Source: Craterostigma plantagineum
Taxonomy: Eukaryota > Streptophyta > Magnoliopsida > Lamiales > Linderniaceae
Assembly (NCBI GenBank): GCA_027422505.1
Contig: JAPQWV010000634.1
Location: 1 to 64,000, forward strand
Direction of reading: 5' to 3'
DNA length: 64,000 bases
This document shows, one piece after another, positions 52,356 to 64,000 of this stretch. A model generated the notes under the pieces. It saw only the letters and a list, made by a program, of their open reading frames with translations. It had not been told where the DNA came from and did no database searches. Each line of letters starts with the position of its first letter. Position 1 is the first letter of the stretch. Made by a program: the position numbers and the translations under genes.

Positions 52356-52597
52356 TTTCCGTAAGTTACATTTTGTGAATGTATATTTCTGCGATATCAG
52401 CTTACTCTTCCCCACCCCCTGTTTTTTGTTTTCACCATTTTTTATGCTAATGGAACTTCGTTTATATACCTGAAAAGATTTGGTCTTTTGATCGGATTAC
52501 TCCATCTTTTGTTGTAAACGAATACGATTGTTTAATTCTCCAATCATATACATTCGTTCGGTCCTTTTACGGGCAATACGTAATCGACCGCTAAAGT

Positions 52598-54720
52598 TTA
52601 GGATAATCTTGAAACTATATGAGCGTAGAGCAGCTCGTTCCAAGCGTCGGGCACGCCGGGCAGTCACCAATGAAGGCAGTCGGCGAACCGGGCAGGATTG
52701 GCCCTCTGCTCGGGCGTCAGAAGCTTTCCTTGTCTCAAGGTATAAACAGTCGTGTGCCCGTCTTTTCTGTACTGAGACATAGCCGTGATGTCGATAAGCG
52801 TCACTTTAGTCCTCGTCGTCCTTATTACAGTCTTTGCGATTTCTAGCAGTCTTAGGTCCGTCCCTATGTCCAAAGGCTTGAACGTGTCGGGGATTGGCGT
52901 TGTCTCTAGTGCGCACGCAATCCCTTTACTGTTGTTCCAATATGCGCTCCTACGCACAAAATATAGTTAGTAGCGAAATGACAACAGAATGAAAAAAAAA
53001 AAAGAAGGAAAACTTATGTTTTTATGTTTGGTTGGCTGAAGAAACAGAAGGAAATCTATGCTTTAACTCCACTGCGTTGCGTTTAGTATGCAGAATTCAG
53101 TAAGGAAAAGAAAAGCAAAAGTACAATTGTTTGATGCCCTAATATCATATTTGCATACCAAGTGCAGCCAACGGCGAGGAGAACGAAAGAAAAACTTTTA
53201 ACTCGTTTAAAATTTTCTTTGACGCGTTACTTTCTTACAGTTCATGAACTGGGGACATGCTGATGAAGAACGTAGGGACACGCCTCAAATCGACGTTGTG
53301 CTTTAGCCAGTGCGCCCATGTCTTGAGGACTCTTTTGTAAGCGACGGATCGTTCGACCTCGTCGTAATGTATCGGGGACTCGTCGAACGACGGTCCTCGT
53401 CTGCATTTTTCACGACGTCATTCGTATGTATATTCTTACGTATGCTTGCGAAGGAAACGAAAACTACTCACAAGGCTTTGATTTTTTCGGCGTTCATCCA
53501 CCATATGTAAGTGTTGAAGATGAGTAGGTCGGCGTTCTTCCAATGGACTCCGTGCCTCGCGATGGAGTCCATCATTATGATCTTCTCCGAGATGCTGTGG
53601 TTTCTCGGGTCGTCTGAGTTCGACTCTACGAGGAATGGGGCCCAGTAGAACTCAATCGTCGCGTTGTAGTCCTGCAATTAATTACCAATAAAAAAAATTG
53701 AATTTATGAACTCAATCGGAAAATTCAGTGATTTAAGGTTTGATGGTTTGATCGAAATAAAATGAAATATATTCAAAGGATATGATGATTAATGCATGTG
53801 ACCAAATTGGGATATTTTTACCTTGGGCAATATCATGTAACTGATTCAAATAAATTAACAATTATCTCTGACCAACATTTATGACCATTACTACTTGCTT
53901 TTTCTATGCTTTAGGTGGAATGAATGGAATTGGTAGATGGACAGATGAATTATTAACTATTTATTGGTAGCCGACCGACCGACGCACACTGAAACTTGGA
54001 AAAAAGAATGAAAATCAAGAAATAAGTAGAGAGCTATATTATACTTGAATAGCGTAGATTGAGATCGGAGCCCCGATAATCCGGGTCGACCCGCCCGGAG
54101 CAACGGCGGTGCCGAGCAGGCAAATCATCGACTCCCACTGGTTACGGTTGACGGAATCTCCGACGAACATAACCCTCTTTCCCCTCAGCTTCTCAAGCAA
54201 CAATCTTGCTTCGAACCTAATCATTATTTTATTACATCATCAGATAATAATGTAAGAACTGAAACTCTGATGATCATCGTATTAAATCAGTTTCTGAAAG
54301 GCAGCTTATTATAATATATTACTCGGGCAATGAACAGTGAGTGGGCTGCCATCTCCAATTCTGATACAAAGTGTCTTTTCTTCCATTCCTCACGCAACTC
54401 ACCTGAGAAGTCAAGAATTCGCATTCTTCCTCTCTATACAAAGGCCTCGTCACGTTGTCGAATACCCACTTTCCCTTCGAAAGATTGCATCTCTTTCCCT
54501 TCGATAATTTCTTCCATTCGTTGGTCGTCGTCATATTCATACTAGGCTGAGGATTTTCATCTGATTGAATGTACTCAGGCGGCCATCTTAGGGTTACTCT
54601 GGCCATCAATGTTATGTCTTCGGTGAGCATAAATGCTGCTATAAGAGATATGATAACAATGGCAGCTATGAACAGTGATGATGAATGGCTGCATATAATA
54701 GCTTTCTGTTTGTTCTTCAT
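52598..54720 (-). CDS. TBL: Trichome birefringence-like (TBL) acetyltransferase, premature TGA near the C-terminus
   Basis: Golgi proteins of this family O-acetylate wall polysaccharides. Five minus-strand exons: 54323-54720, 54045-54216, 53472-53671, 53239-53400 and 52598-52949. Without the stop they give 427 residues. A membrane anchor ([18 protein letters not shown], about residues 15-32) is followed by the TBL domain ([19 protein letters not shown]), the catalytic GDS motif ([17 protein letters not shown]) and the DxxH motif (FADCLHW). The codon after DCLHW is TGA (52664-52666) where a conserved Cys (TGC/TGT) is expected. The frame then continues [17 protein letters not shown] to a normal TAA at 52598-52600. 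As read, the protein ends about 22 residues early, just after the catalytic His. This is one base change, or a sequencing error. Confidence 0.88.
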
Positions 54721-54791
54721 GGAGAAGTGTATGGACTGCTATGCTTACTACCTTTCTTTCTTTCTAATCTAAGTCAGTAATGAGGACTTTT

Positions 54792-54857
54792 GAAGAAGAA
54801 GAAGAAGAAGAAGAAGAAGAAGAAGAAGAAGAAGAAGAAGAAGAAGAAGAAGAAGAA
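54792..54857. repeat. (GAA)n microsatellite upstream of TBL
   Basis: Twenty-two perfect GAA/AAG units, 70-140 bases upstream of the TBL ATG. On the gene's strand it is a TTC/CTT tract in the likely 5' leader or core promoter. Confidence 0.95.
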
Positions 54858-56511
54858 GGGACAGTAGCAGTTATTGAAAACAACTAACATGATATGGTTT
54901 ATTGTGTTATTTATTATTGTTTGCAGAATCTTAGTGCATTAATTGTATTGTGGCGCAATGCATGGATGGTTTGGTTTTTGTGTTGTTTTGATTCTATATT
55001 ATTACACGTGGTAAGCGATCCAGGAAATGAAATGTTATGTGTAATGTAGTGTGTAATAGTAATATGAGGTGGAATTTCTTCAAAAGGGTTTTAGGTTTTA
55101 TTATATGTTATTATGGGTGGGGGTGGCTGGCCATGCAACGTAATGTGCTTCTTCCATTAATGTTTTTCGTCGCTTTGTTTCATTGTAAATACTATCTAAA
55201 GTACGTGAATCTTGACTACTACCGCAAGTGTCGTTTTACGGTTAGTGGAAAAATATATTTTAATTCCGTAAGACGAATTCCCAGAATTCCATTTCATGAA
55301 TACATATATAGCAAATTGCTTCGATCCTATACAATCGGATGAAATCGTATGTCCCATTTTTTTTTTATCCCACTTCCTGTCCCATTTAATCACAGCCATC
55401 GATTTTTTGATCTAGAGGCTAGCATATTTTCTCACTAATTTTAAATTATTTTAACTCCACGATTCACCAAATCATAAAATCACTATTATTTTATGTTATA
55501 TATGATAAAAATATATAAACATCACCAATTTATTCGTTATGTTATTATGATCAAAATGATATCCATATCTTATATTTTTCTGTATCCGTAAGAATCATAA
55601 ATTTTTAAATTTCGTATTTTGGGACATAAGGTGGGATACAAAACTAGAACAGGAGATTTCACGCGCTGTAAATAGTCAACGCCACCTTATTTTCGCAATG
55701 AAAAAGTTGATTAAAAAAAAAAAATCGGTCTCAATGACCGACGACCGACATTCGCTCAAAGTCGGGTCGGTTCGGGTTACATAGATGGTTTTCCGGCCCA
55801 ACTAATTGGGCCATATTTTGATGTGGTTACCACAAGCCTTAGTATGAGGATTTTGGACCAAAGGTTCGTTGACCTAATAGTAGTTTGGGAAACTCGTGAC
55901 TGGTCCCCATATTTAGTATTTATTCAAAGGTTGAGATTTCATTTATGAGAGAGGGGCAATTATTTTCATTACATAACTATCTATATCTATATATCGCTTC
56001 TGTAGGATTCATTTTTGGGGGAAGTGAAAGGGGCATTGATTGATGATACATACCTACATAATTCCCTCCCTCGCTTTGAATTATTGCACGGACTTCTTCG
56101 TAGATATACATCTATTATTCTTCTCTCATTTACCAAGTAGTAAATTCGTGTCTTGCCTTGATGTAAGACTTCTCAATAATTGAACCTAAATTAAATTTGC
56201 CCTATTGCCATCTTTCTTTTTTTTAGATGGTTTTATTTTTCACATCCACTCGCAATTCAACGCAGACAAAAAAAGGTTAAGAGGACAAGTGAAATCTAAA
56301 ATTTTAATGGTGAATTGGAAAAGAAAAAAACAAAAAAGGGGTAGAAAGTGTAACACGAGAAGTGAAAGGGGGAAAAAGTGATGAGCCAATAAAACAATGA
56401 CGAAACATCAAAAGAGGTTCACAGCTAATGTAAAAATCCAAAAAACATACTGACGACACTCGGAAAGCGAAACCTCACTCTATGTGTAGCAGTGCATTCG
56501 AGAAAACAATG

Positions 56512-56554
<43 letters not shown>

Positions 56555-56679
56555 CATTGCAGGAGGAAGAAAACAGACAACATAAATGAAATAAAATAAA
56601 AAAACATATCTTGATGTTACGTTATGAAAACGTCCAAAGGCTTCAAGGAATAAATAATATGAGTAAATGAATAAAAAAT
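54858..56679. other. Intergenic, nothing coding
   Basis: AT-rich, with a perfect (TA)n run at about 56516-56552 and short poly-A/T runs. No open frame has family resemblance. Confidence 0.55.
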
Positions 56680-57401
56680 GGGTAATTCTATTCACACCCC
56701 CCTATTTACTAAATACACCCCCATATTTATTAACCATGTTACATAAGGTAATTTTTCATGTTTAAATTAGTTATTTTCTCTCACATATTTAATACATACA
56801 ACATAAACAGATTTTTTTAAAATAACATAACAGATTTGAACGAAACTAAAAAAAAAACCTTATTAATTGACTAATTTGACTAATTTTTTTATTAGTTTGC
56901 ACATATTCATACAACTTAAAAAAGATATTAAACTATTACTAACTTCTTTTTTTTCCAACGAATAATATTAAAACTTCTCATAAATATATATAATATTTTA
57001 ATTCTGCAAACTATACATAAATATAATAATTTTTGTTTGTCATTATAATACTGATCTGCTATGTATTTAAATGTATTTGACTAAAATATATATAATGTCT
57101 TTCAATAATTTTTTTAGAGGTTAATAAGATATGTAATGTTATGTGCTTATTTATTATAAGTTAATAATGATTGTAAATTTAATATTATTACTTTTTAAAT
57201 TAATTGTAGAAGTAGTAATTTAAAAATAATATATTAGAGGCAATGTGTTAAAAAAGAATAAATTAATTAATAAAATTATTTTTGTTGAATTCAAGAGGAA
57301 AAAAATTAAAATAAAAAACTTTTACAAATTTCATGTTATTTTGAATAAATAAAATGGAAAGTATTAATTACTAAGGGGGTGTGAATAGCATTTTTAATCC
57401 C
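56680..57401. mobile_element. TIR element with CTATTCACACCCCC ends (tentative)
   Basis: The left end carries TCTATTCACACCCCCC and the right end, inverted, GCTATTCACACCCCC. This end sequence recalls Mutator-type elements and is similar in style to the MULE ends at 43375. The core is AT-rich and non-coding. No target duplication was identified, so ends are approximate. Confidence 0.5.
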
Positions 57402-58336
57402 AAGGGGTGTTAATAGTAGGACCCATAAAAAATTAAAGTCGATCTAATGCAAGAATCTTTCTCTCTCTCTTTTCCTCAGCTTTATGTTCTTGCACTACCT
57501 TTGTCTGATTCACCCCATGCAAAAAAAAAGGGGAATTCAAGAAAAGCTTCAAAGGTCACCCATTAAGGCAAATATTAGGAATTGGAAAAAAAAAAAAAGG
57601 CAAATATTAGGAATAAATTATAAAAAAATCCAAAAAAGGATAAATATCTGTCGGTTAATTCCTGAGAATCATTACTATAACCGCTTGACACTGAGTTTCA
57701 TAACACCGTCTCCTCACTCACATGTCTCTGTACTGTGTAGTGCATGATGGTTAAAAAAAAACAACACATAGACTCCTCTGCTTTCTTATCCTCGTTGGGA
57801 GCTTCCCAATTTAGGACATAAAAAATAAAAAAAAAAAATAGTCACGGGCTTTCATTATTTGTTATTGTATGGACCTCAAAGCTTTCTCTCTTTCAATTTC
57901 GGTAATGTTACAGAGATGAAATGGTTCATCCTCAGAGATATTAACTCTTTGGTCTACCCAGTGAAAAAAGACAATAAAAAAAGGCTCATACCTTCTGTTA
58001 GCAGCAGAGCAGATGATTTGACTTTTGTGGTTACTTAATGTGAAGGTAAGCCTTTGTGAAGTTCAGTGGCACCTGAAATCTTGAGACTTTCAGCTTTTTT
58101 CTTGATTACCCTTTGTGGGTTGCTTCATTTGTGGGTAATGTAATGCGTTTGCTTCTCCTTTCTTTTTCCTAATTAATTCATCATCTTTCTTGCACAAGAC
58201 TTCTTTCGGATAAGGCTTCAGCTTTCGCCTGTTAGATTCAGGTAATAACAATGGCAGTAAGTAACTGTATATAAACGAAACCTTCATTTTCTTGAATTCC
58301 TCATCATTACTACAAAAAAAATGCAGGAATTTTCAG
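57402..58336. other. 5' flank of the LRR pseudokinase, with a predicted leader intron
   Basis: Promoter and leader region. A CT run lies near 57459-57475. A 5' UTR intron is likely from 58242 (TTCAG|GTAATAAC) to 58336 (ATTTTCAG|ATGGG), so the acceptor abuts the start codon. Confidence 0.45.
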
Positions 58337-61197
58337 ATGGGACGTCGTACCTCTTTTCTCCGACCACTGCTAATCCTTTACATTCTCACGCTGAGCTCAA
58401 CGAACTGCTCAGCCCAGCAGCTCCTCCTTCAGCCGTCGCAGGCTCAGACCCTCCTCAGAATAAAGGACCACTTGGGCTCGCCGCCGGTCCTAGCCGCCTG
58501 GACCAACCGCACCGACTTCTGCACCTTAGAGCCCACTTCAACCGTCACCGTCATCTGCTACGAGGGCTCCGTGACCCAGCTCCAAATCGACGGGTCGACC
58601 CGCCGGAGACTGCCCGAGAGCTTCTCCGTCGACTCATTCTTCACCACCCTGGTCAAGCTCCCGAGCCTCAAAGTCCTAAGGCTCGTCTCCCTCGGCCTGT
58701 GGGGCCCACTCCCCGGCAAGCTCGCCCGCCTAACCTCCCTCGAAATACTAGACTTGACCTCGAATTTCTTACAGGGCAGCGTTCCGCCCGGGCTGGGCAG
58801 CCTCCAAACCCTAATACTCGAAGGCAACGCCTTCGCCGGAGAGTTGCCGGAATCGCTGGGAAGGCTCGCCGGCCTGGCCGTACTGAACCTAAAGGGCAAC
58901 GCCTTCCACGGGCAGCTGCCCCGCTCGACGGGCAGGCTGACCAGCCTTCGAATCCTAGTGGCTTCGAACAACAACTTCTCAGGCGAAGTGCCCGACCTCC
59001 GCGGGCTGACCAACCTTCGAGTCCTCGACCTGGGAAACAACGCCCTCGGGCCTCAATTCCCGGACCTAGGAGGAGGGGACAAGATAGAAAGCATTGTGCT
59101 AAAGAACAATAAGTTTACCTACGGTTTGCCCGATGGAGTTCGATCTTATTACCAGCTCAAAGTCTTGGACATCTCCAAGAACAGATTCGTCGGGCCATTT
59201 CCATTGACCGTTTTGTCCCTGCCCTCGCTGGCCTACGTGGACATTTCTCAGAATAAGTTCACGGGGATGCTCACGTGGGACCTACCGTGCAGTAACGAGC
59301 TCGCCTTCGCAAACTTGACATCGAATCTTCTGACTGGCAAATTGCCCAATTGTCTGATATCTGATTCTAAGGTTAAGTCTGACGTCGTGGAGTACGGCGA
59401 TAACTGTTTAGAAACTGGAGACTCGAGCCAACAGCCAGTTTCTTTCTGTAAGAACGCGGCTATCGCAGTAGGGATATTGCCCCGGGCCCCACACAAGGCG
59501 AGGCGGGCGTCTAAAGTAGCACTTGCCTTGAGCGTATGTGCTGCTGTTGTAGTTGGGTCGGTATTCCTCGTCGGGGCTTTCTTCCTCGTCAAGAACTTCC
59601 TCGAAAAGAGGTCGGAAGGAATGAAACCTCAGACGACGTTCATCATAGAAAACCCTTCCACTGGCTACACTTCGAAGATGCTTAAAGACGCAAGTAATGC
59701 GCCTCATTTCTCATCTCAGAACCTTACAAAAACCACTAAGCTTCGTCTGATTTTCGAAAATTTCTAGGGTACATAACTCAGACGATGAAACTGGGATCGC
59801 TCGGTCTACCAGCCTATAGGACGTTTTCGCTGGAAGAACTCGAGCTCGCCACGCGCAACTTCGACCGTTCGACTTTGATGGGAGAAGGTTCCCTTGGCCA
59901 GGTAAAGCCTCAGGCCTTTACAGCATCGTACTTTCGCCTGTGTATATATGTGCTGTTTATCGCATGGTTTTCGAGGAAAATTGCAGATGTACAGAGGGCA
60001 GTTAAGGGACGGGTCGTGCGTAGCTATACGATGCCTGAAGCTCAAAAAGAACCACAGTACTCAGTACTTCATGCCTCACATTGAGATGATATCGAAGCTG
60101 AGGCACCACCACTTGGTCAACGCGCTAGGGCACTGCTTTGAGTACTGTCTCGACGATTCGAGCGTCAGCCGAGTGTTCCTCGTCTTCGAATACGTCTCCA
60201 ATGGGTCCCTCAGAAGCTGGATATCTGGTAATAAGAAGAAAAACATAGCTTTATCGAATCATCAATAATTCACGACCGACAAATACTTTGCAGAGAGTAT
60301 GCAGCAAAAGCTTACCTGGACTCAGAGAATAGCGGCAGTCACGGGGGTTGCGAAGGGCATTCAGTTCCTCCACACAGGGATAGTTCCCGGCCTTTTTTCG
60401 AACAATATAAAGATAACAGACGTCTTAGTGGATCAGAACTTAGTCTCGAAGATCAGCAGCTACAACCTGCCTTTGTTGTCTGAGAATCTGGGAAAGGTAG
60501 GAACTTTAAAAAACCTGCTCGGAAATCGGCTTTTAAAAAATCCTTATTTTCTCAAATTGGTATGGGTTTCTTCGACAGGATCGTCTGGAAAATTTTCTCG
60601 GCGGGTCGAAGCAGATTAAGGGCTCGAGGTACGCCACAAGGGTAGGATCGAACATTCGAACACTAATTCATGCACCTAAGAGTTCTTGATTGTGCTTTTT
60701 CTTACAGGTCAAAGCACCAAGACAAGCTGGATATATACGACTTTGGAGCAATTCTACTCGAAGTAATCAGCGGGAAAACGGTGAACTCGGCCGGCGACGT
60801 GGAAGTCTTAAAAAATCAGGTAATAAAACACACACACTCGACGGTATAAAATCAAGTAGAAGATTGTTCGAATCTGTTTTTAGTCCAAAAAAAAAACGTG
60901 CAGTTACAGGTGAGTATAGCAGCTGATGAGACGTCGAGAAAGAGCCACGCCGATGAGGCGATCAGCAGCTCGTGCTCGGGGGAGTCGTTAAGGACGATGA
61001 TAGAGATTTGCTGTAGGTGTCTGAACGAAGATTCGTCAGAACGACCTTCAATCGAAGACGTTCTTTGGAACCTGCAATTTGCTGCTCAAGTTCAAGACGG
61101 ATGGAGGGCAGAGTCGCAGAGCAGCGAAGGCTCACCTGTTTCTCCGCTTCGATCTCAGAGAGCATCGATTAAGGCGAAAGAAAAGATCATCGAATGA
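58337..61197 (+). CDS. Inactive LRR receptor-like kinase (pseudokinase, At3g03770 type)
   Basis: Seven exons: 58337-59693, 59768-59901, 59987-60227, 60294-60496, 60579-60628, 60708-60819 and 60904-61197, 796 residues. Signal peptide (FLRPLLILYILTLSSTNCSA), about ten LRRs (for example LTSLEILDLTSNFLQGSVPP; LAGLAVLNLKGNAFHGQLP), transmembrane helix (about residues 395-415, ALALSVCAAVVVGSVFLVGA), then a kinase fold entered by YRTFSLEELELATRNFDRS. Catalytic residues are missing. VAIRCLK has Arg where VAIK has Lys. The HRD position reads QFLHTGIVPG and DFG is replaced by KISSYNL. This fits the plant group named probable inactive LRR receptor-like kinase At3g03770. Such proteins act as signalling scaffolds at the plasma membrane. 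Exon 1 is very GC-rich; later exons are shorter and less so. Confidence 0.93.
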
Positions 61198-61693
61198 AAG
61201 AGATGAGCTCGCAAATTTGAATTTGCAGAGATTCGTTTGTGTAGGTAAGGTAAATGAAAAAAAAAAAACCCACGGTGAAGGAAATAAAAACATGCGAAGT
61301 TAAGTTAGACTGATCGATTCGATGGTATTCAAAGATTTCATTTTTTGGACACACATCGAACTTTGATTTCGTCTCTTGGATTGATTAGTTCATGCCTTTG
61401 TTTCTAAGATTGTCGGAGAAATGTAATGTACATCTTTAACGATCCACATATAGCATTCCCAAGATTGCATAAACAGATGTTACAAATCACATGACGAAAT
61501 CCACGAGCATTTGAACATAAATCCATGGGATTAAACAAGAAAGATAGCTGACGAACAGAGTTATCAATGCCCAGACTCAGATCACACTACAAACTCAAAC
61601 TGCGTAGATCGCTTAATTAGATAAATCATGTCTGCAACTGTAACATACCCCTAACGAAATGAGCTAAATTCGCTTACCTGAAGGAGGTGAAAA
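61198..61693. other. Intergenic between convergent 3' ends
   Basis: 3' flanks of the pseudokinase (+) and OSTC (-). Nothing else seen. Confidence 0.6.
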
Positions 61694-62182
61694 TCAACGG
61701 AGATACCCAGGGATTTTGATCCTAACGAACAGCATGCTCATCACATAAGCCATGGCCACACACGCAGCTCCGGCGGCGGCGAGCGACGCCTTGACCCCCT
61801 TGTCTCGATTCCTATCCATGGACAGATCCATCATCACGATCCCCAATCCGCCCATCACGAACATGAAACCCGACGACAGGCCTTCGATTATGTACTGGCC
61901 GTTGACGCGTCCCTCCATGAACACCACCGGCCGGACGGCGCCGGTGAATCGATCCTGGGTGGATCCGATCCCGGGAGGCTCGACGATGACGTCGTAGACG
62001 ATCCCAGACACTACCATGAAGTAGGTGAGGAGCACGAGGGCGAAGACGGTCATCGGAGATGGGAGGGTGAAGGTGGGCAGCTTCAGGCGGAGGCGCGGCG
62101 GTCGGAGGAAGGAGTAAGGGAGGAGTTTGAGGGCGTGGAACGCGGGGTCGAAGGTCGGCGAAGGCGGCGAATGTGAGGACAT
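61694..62182 (-). CDS. OSTC: Oligosaccharyltransferase complex subunit OSTC (DC2-like)
   Basis: A 162-residue ER membrane protein encoded by one exon. It joins the OST complex, which transfers the N-glycan to nascent proteins, and in animals links it to the translocon. Three membrane segments are visible: MTVFALVLLTYFMVVSGIVY, IIEGLSSGFMFVMGGLGIVM and AACVAMAYVMSMLFVRIKI. The conserved luminal block VIVEPPGIGSTQD is followed by RPVVFMEGRVNGQY. The C-terminus KIPGYLR closely follows the family. The start MSSHSPPSP lies 162 residues upstream of the stop and is the only sensible ATG. Confidence 0.95.
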   Translation of the reverse strand: MSSHSPPSPTFDPAFHALKLLPYSFLRPPRLRLKLPTFTLPSPMTVFALVLLTYFMVVSGIVYDVIVEPPGIGSTQDRFTGAVRPVVFMEGRVNGQYIIEGLSSGFMFVMGGLGIVMMDLSMDRNRDKGVKASLAAAGAACVAMAYVMSMLFVRIKIPGYLR

Positions 62183-63290
62183 TTTTGGCTGGATTTCGTC
62201 TTGTGTGTGTTTTGAGTGTGGGAAAACGCAGTGGTGGAGAGTGTAGCTATAGAGCTGTCTCGGGTCGGGTCGGTGGTGGTGAAGACGATGACATTTGAGG
62301 GCTCCGACGGGTCAGGGTCTAATGGAGGTCCTAATCTTTCGGGCCCCGAAAAGAGACCGGCCCAAACTTGTTACTAGATTGTAAAAATCAGCTCGTTGGG
62401 CCGGACTGATATTTTTTTTACCCCTTATCTAAACAAATAAGAAAATTACAAGTTTGAGTTTATGTGATAATCCAAAGTTAGTCTTTTTTGCTTCGATCGT
62501 TACTTTTTCTATTGGGGTATCAAACTCAATCGTAAATCGAACAACTAAAAGCTCGGGGGACTACTGCGTATTGCAAATTAATTTTAGAGCGAAACCTCAC
62601 AAGCTTAGATCTTTCGGGATAGATTCCATCATAAAACTAATTATATTACAAAAGCTCTTTAAACATTTCAAAATACATTAACCAAATGTTTTGCTGTGCA
62701 AAGATCGAAACGAATCGAGACACGGAAGGCGCACACATGTCCTTTGCGTTCTTACACGTGTCGTCGAGGGCGTAAAAATTTTCATTAACGGCGGAGCTTG
62801 CGAAGCGGTCGATCGGCCGATAAAACCAATGCAGAGCTTAATCACTTATGAGATCATCTTTTAGAAATATGAGAAAAAAAAAATATACACGCAATATACA
62901 TGCATGCATGATGAATTCATCTGCAATAAATATCATTGATGTTTAATGGCGTCAACACAAAGAAGAAGAAGAATCTATCAAGGAATCGAACTCCTCGGAA
63001 AAACAAACAAAAAGAAAAGAAAAACGCCCAGCGGAAAGATTTTAATGGCACCGCTTCGTCGTTGCGTAAAGGTGCATGCATCTTCGGATCGGGAAAAGAA
63101 AGAAATTACTATTTTCTCGGATTATTACGTCATGGAAACGCTTTCCAAGCTGTCTCTTGGACGCAACTCCAACCCTAATTTAAGCCATTTACGTATCTTT
63201 TTCTGTCCGCAAGCCCGAATATCGATCGGTGTTTCGTGTCATTTTCTGTGCGTATACGTACGGTGTGACGATATATGTGTGCGTGGGCGC
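62183..63290. other. Divergent intergenic region OSTC (-) / MSR-like (+)
   Basis: The OSTC 5' flank has a GGGTCGGGTCGG run (62262-62273) and GGCCC words. The distal half is AT-rich. Open frames near 62950-63200 have no family resemblance. Confidence 0.5.
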
Positions 63291-63300
63291 ATATATATAA
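63291..63300 (+). promoter_or_regulatory. Putative TATA box of the MSR-like gene
   Basis: ATATATATAA lies about 70 bases upstream of the ATG at 63369, preceded by a GC-containing stretch. The spacing allows a short leader. Confidence 0.4.
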
Positions 63301-63368
63301 CGCGTAATTCTCGAAGGAAAAAAAAAAAGAGAAGAAAAAAACAAAAGAGCTTAAAAGGCGTAAAAAAA

Positions 63369-64000
63369 ATGGCGATCGATCTAAGGCAGGTGGTGGCCGC
63401 CATGCTTACATTTTCCATGTTCATAATGCTCGGAAATATGATCAAGCAAGATCATATTGATCCTCTTCTGGTGAAAAAAATGCTTTTTAATACTAAATTT
63501 TCTTTCATCGAACGATTTATTAAGTCGAACGAATGATTGATCATCTCGTTTTTCACATATCCAAAAGGCACCGCAAAAATCATCAAAAGGCGTAAAGAAA
63601 TACGACCATTTTACGGTGCAGAAGGTCGACGAAAAGGCGAAGAAGGAAAGCGCTTCTAGTCCTTGGAAAGACGGCGAAGAACCACCGAGGCATTGTTGGA
63701 AAAGGCGCGCCTTAAGTACGCTAAACAATTTTCGAGCTTCGACGAACGATATATTTTTCGCATTTCTTATTTCTGTTCGATTTTATTCTTCAGAAGGAAA
63801 AGAACAGACCAACGGTTACATCTTCTTTTCATTGACTCATGGCCCTGAATATCACTCTTCGCAGGTTTTCAATAATAATCAACTTTATCATTTAAATATT
63901 TTCTTATATATACAAAATAATTAAATTCTTTTCTTATAAAGTTTGTAAGAATTCTTTCCTTTTGTGCTTTTTCCCAGGTGATAAACGCCGTAGCGGTCGC
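63369..64000 (+). CDS. MANNAN-SYNTHESIS-RELATED-like protein, partial (runs off the right edge)
   Basis: The visible exons are 63369-63470, 63568-63715, 63794-63864 and 63978 to beyond 64000, with agreeing phases. The N-terminus MAIDLRQVVAAMLTFSMFIM followed by LGNMIKQDHIDP is a membrane anchor typical of the MSR group of the O-fucosyltransferase (DUF246/GT106-like) family. The later blocks EEPPRHCWKRRAL and NGYIFFSLTHGPEYHSSQ start the catalytic domain. MSR proteins are Golgi proteins that promote mannan synthesis. The rest of the gene lies outside, so its integrity cannot be judged. It is only distantly related to the O-fucosyltransferase-like gene at 7207-10362. Confidence 0.82.

Noticed and set aside
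56516..56552. (TA)n run as a functional element
   Set aside because: Ordinary plant microsatellite with no linked feature.
58321..59112. 263-codon frame overlapping the pseudokinase LRR region
   Set aside because: Pro/Arg-rich out-of-frame shadow of a GC-rich exon that clearly encodes LRRs in the other frame.
62946..63200. Lys/Arg-rich frames upstream of the MSR-like gene
   Set aside because: No resemblance to a family. They lie where promoter and leader are expected and run into the true gene in another frame.

Overview
This window is nuclear DNA from a dicot plant. The genes have GT-AG introns and AT-rich intergenic DNA. Plant-only families are present: laccase, CP29 antenna protein, FLU, AUX/LAX, TBL, UGT73 and DIVARICATA-type MYB. 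The transposons are of plant type. I cannot name the species. I saw no rRNA, tRNA, CRISPR array or organelle DNA.

Layout. 1-0.9 kb: decayed R2R3-MYB pseudogene (-). 3.9-6.5 kb: laccase (+). 7.2-10.4 kb: O-fucosyltransferase-like protein (-). 12.0-17.7 kb: alanyl-tRNA synthetase (+, 23 coding exons). 19-22.3 kb: two small DNA transposons, a UGT73-type glucosyltransferase (+) and a foldback element. 23.0-25.9 kb: DIV-type MYB (+) and FLU (+, apparent frameshift). 26.3-29.6 kb: a transposon cluster with a Mutator-type MITE, a 2-kb Helitron and a Harbinger-type MITE. 31.3-35.5 kb: auxin influx carrier (+, apparent frameshift), convergent with a CRPK1-like kinase (-). 35.8-37.3 kb: foldback and hAT-type elements. 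37.5-42.4 kb: gene-dense block with LHCB4 (-), HMGB (+), PHF5A (-) and succinate/fumarate carrier (+). 42.9-46.6 kb: a mini-Helitron and a 3.2-kb Mutator-like element carrying an uninterrupted plant-mobile-domain (PMD) reading frame. 46.8-49.2 kb: pyruvate decarboxylase (+). 50.9-54.7 kb: BAG co-chaperone (+) and TBL acetyltransferase-like gene (-, premature stop). 58.3-61.2 kb: LRR receptor pseudokinase (+). 61.7-62.2 kb: OSTC (-). 63.4 kb to the right edge: start of a MANNAN-SYNTHESIS-RELATED-like gene (+).

The host genes are ordinary single-copy neighbours, not a functional cluster. Several share short divergent promoters (LHCB4/HMGB, PHF5A/SFC1). Cell-wall functions recur (laccase, two GT-fold O-fucosyltransferase-like proteins, TBL), but nothing shows they are co-regulated.

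The most interesting material is (i) the Mutator-like element with a PMD gene between palindrome arrays and a minisatellite, ending about 155 bp from the pyruvate decarboxylase start; (ii) three otherwise well-formed genes (FLU, LAX, TBL) each broken by one small lesion, which means either decay of one gene copy or assembly error; and (iii) a set of small transposons whose target-site duplications can be read directly. All exon boundaries were worked out by hand from GT-AG signals, reading frame and family similarity. They are predictions without transcript support.
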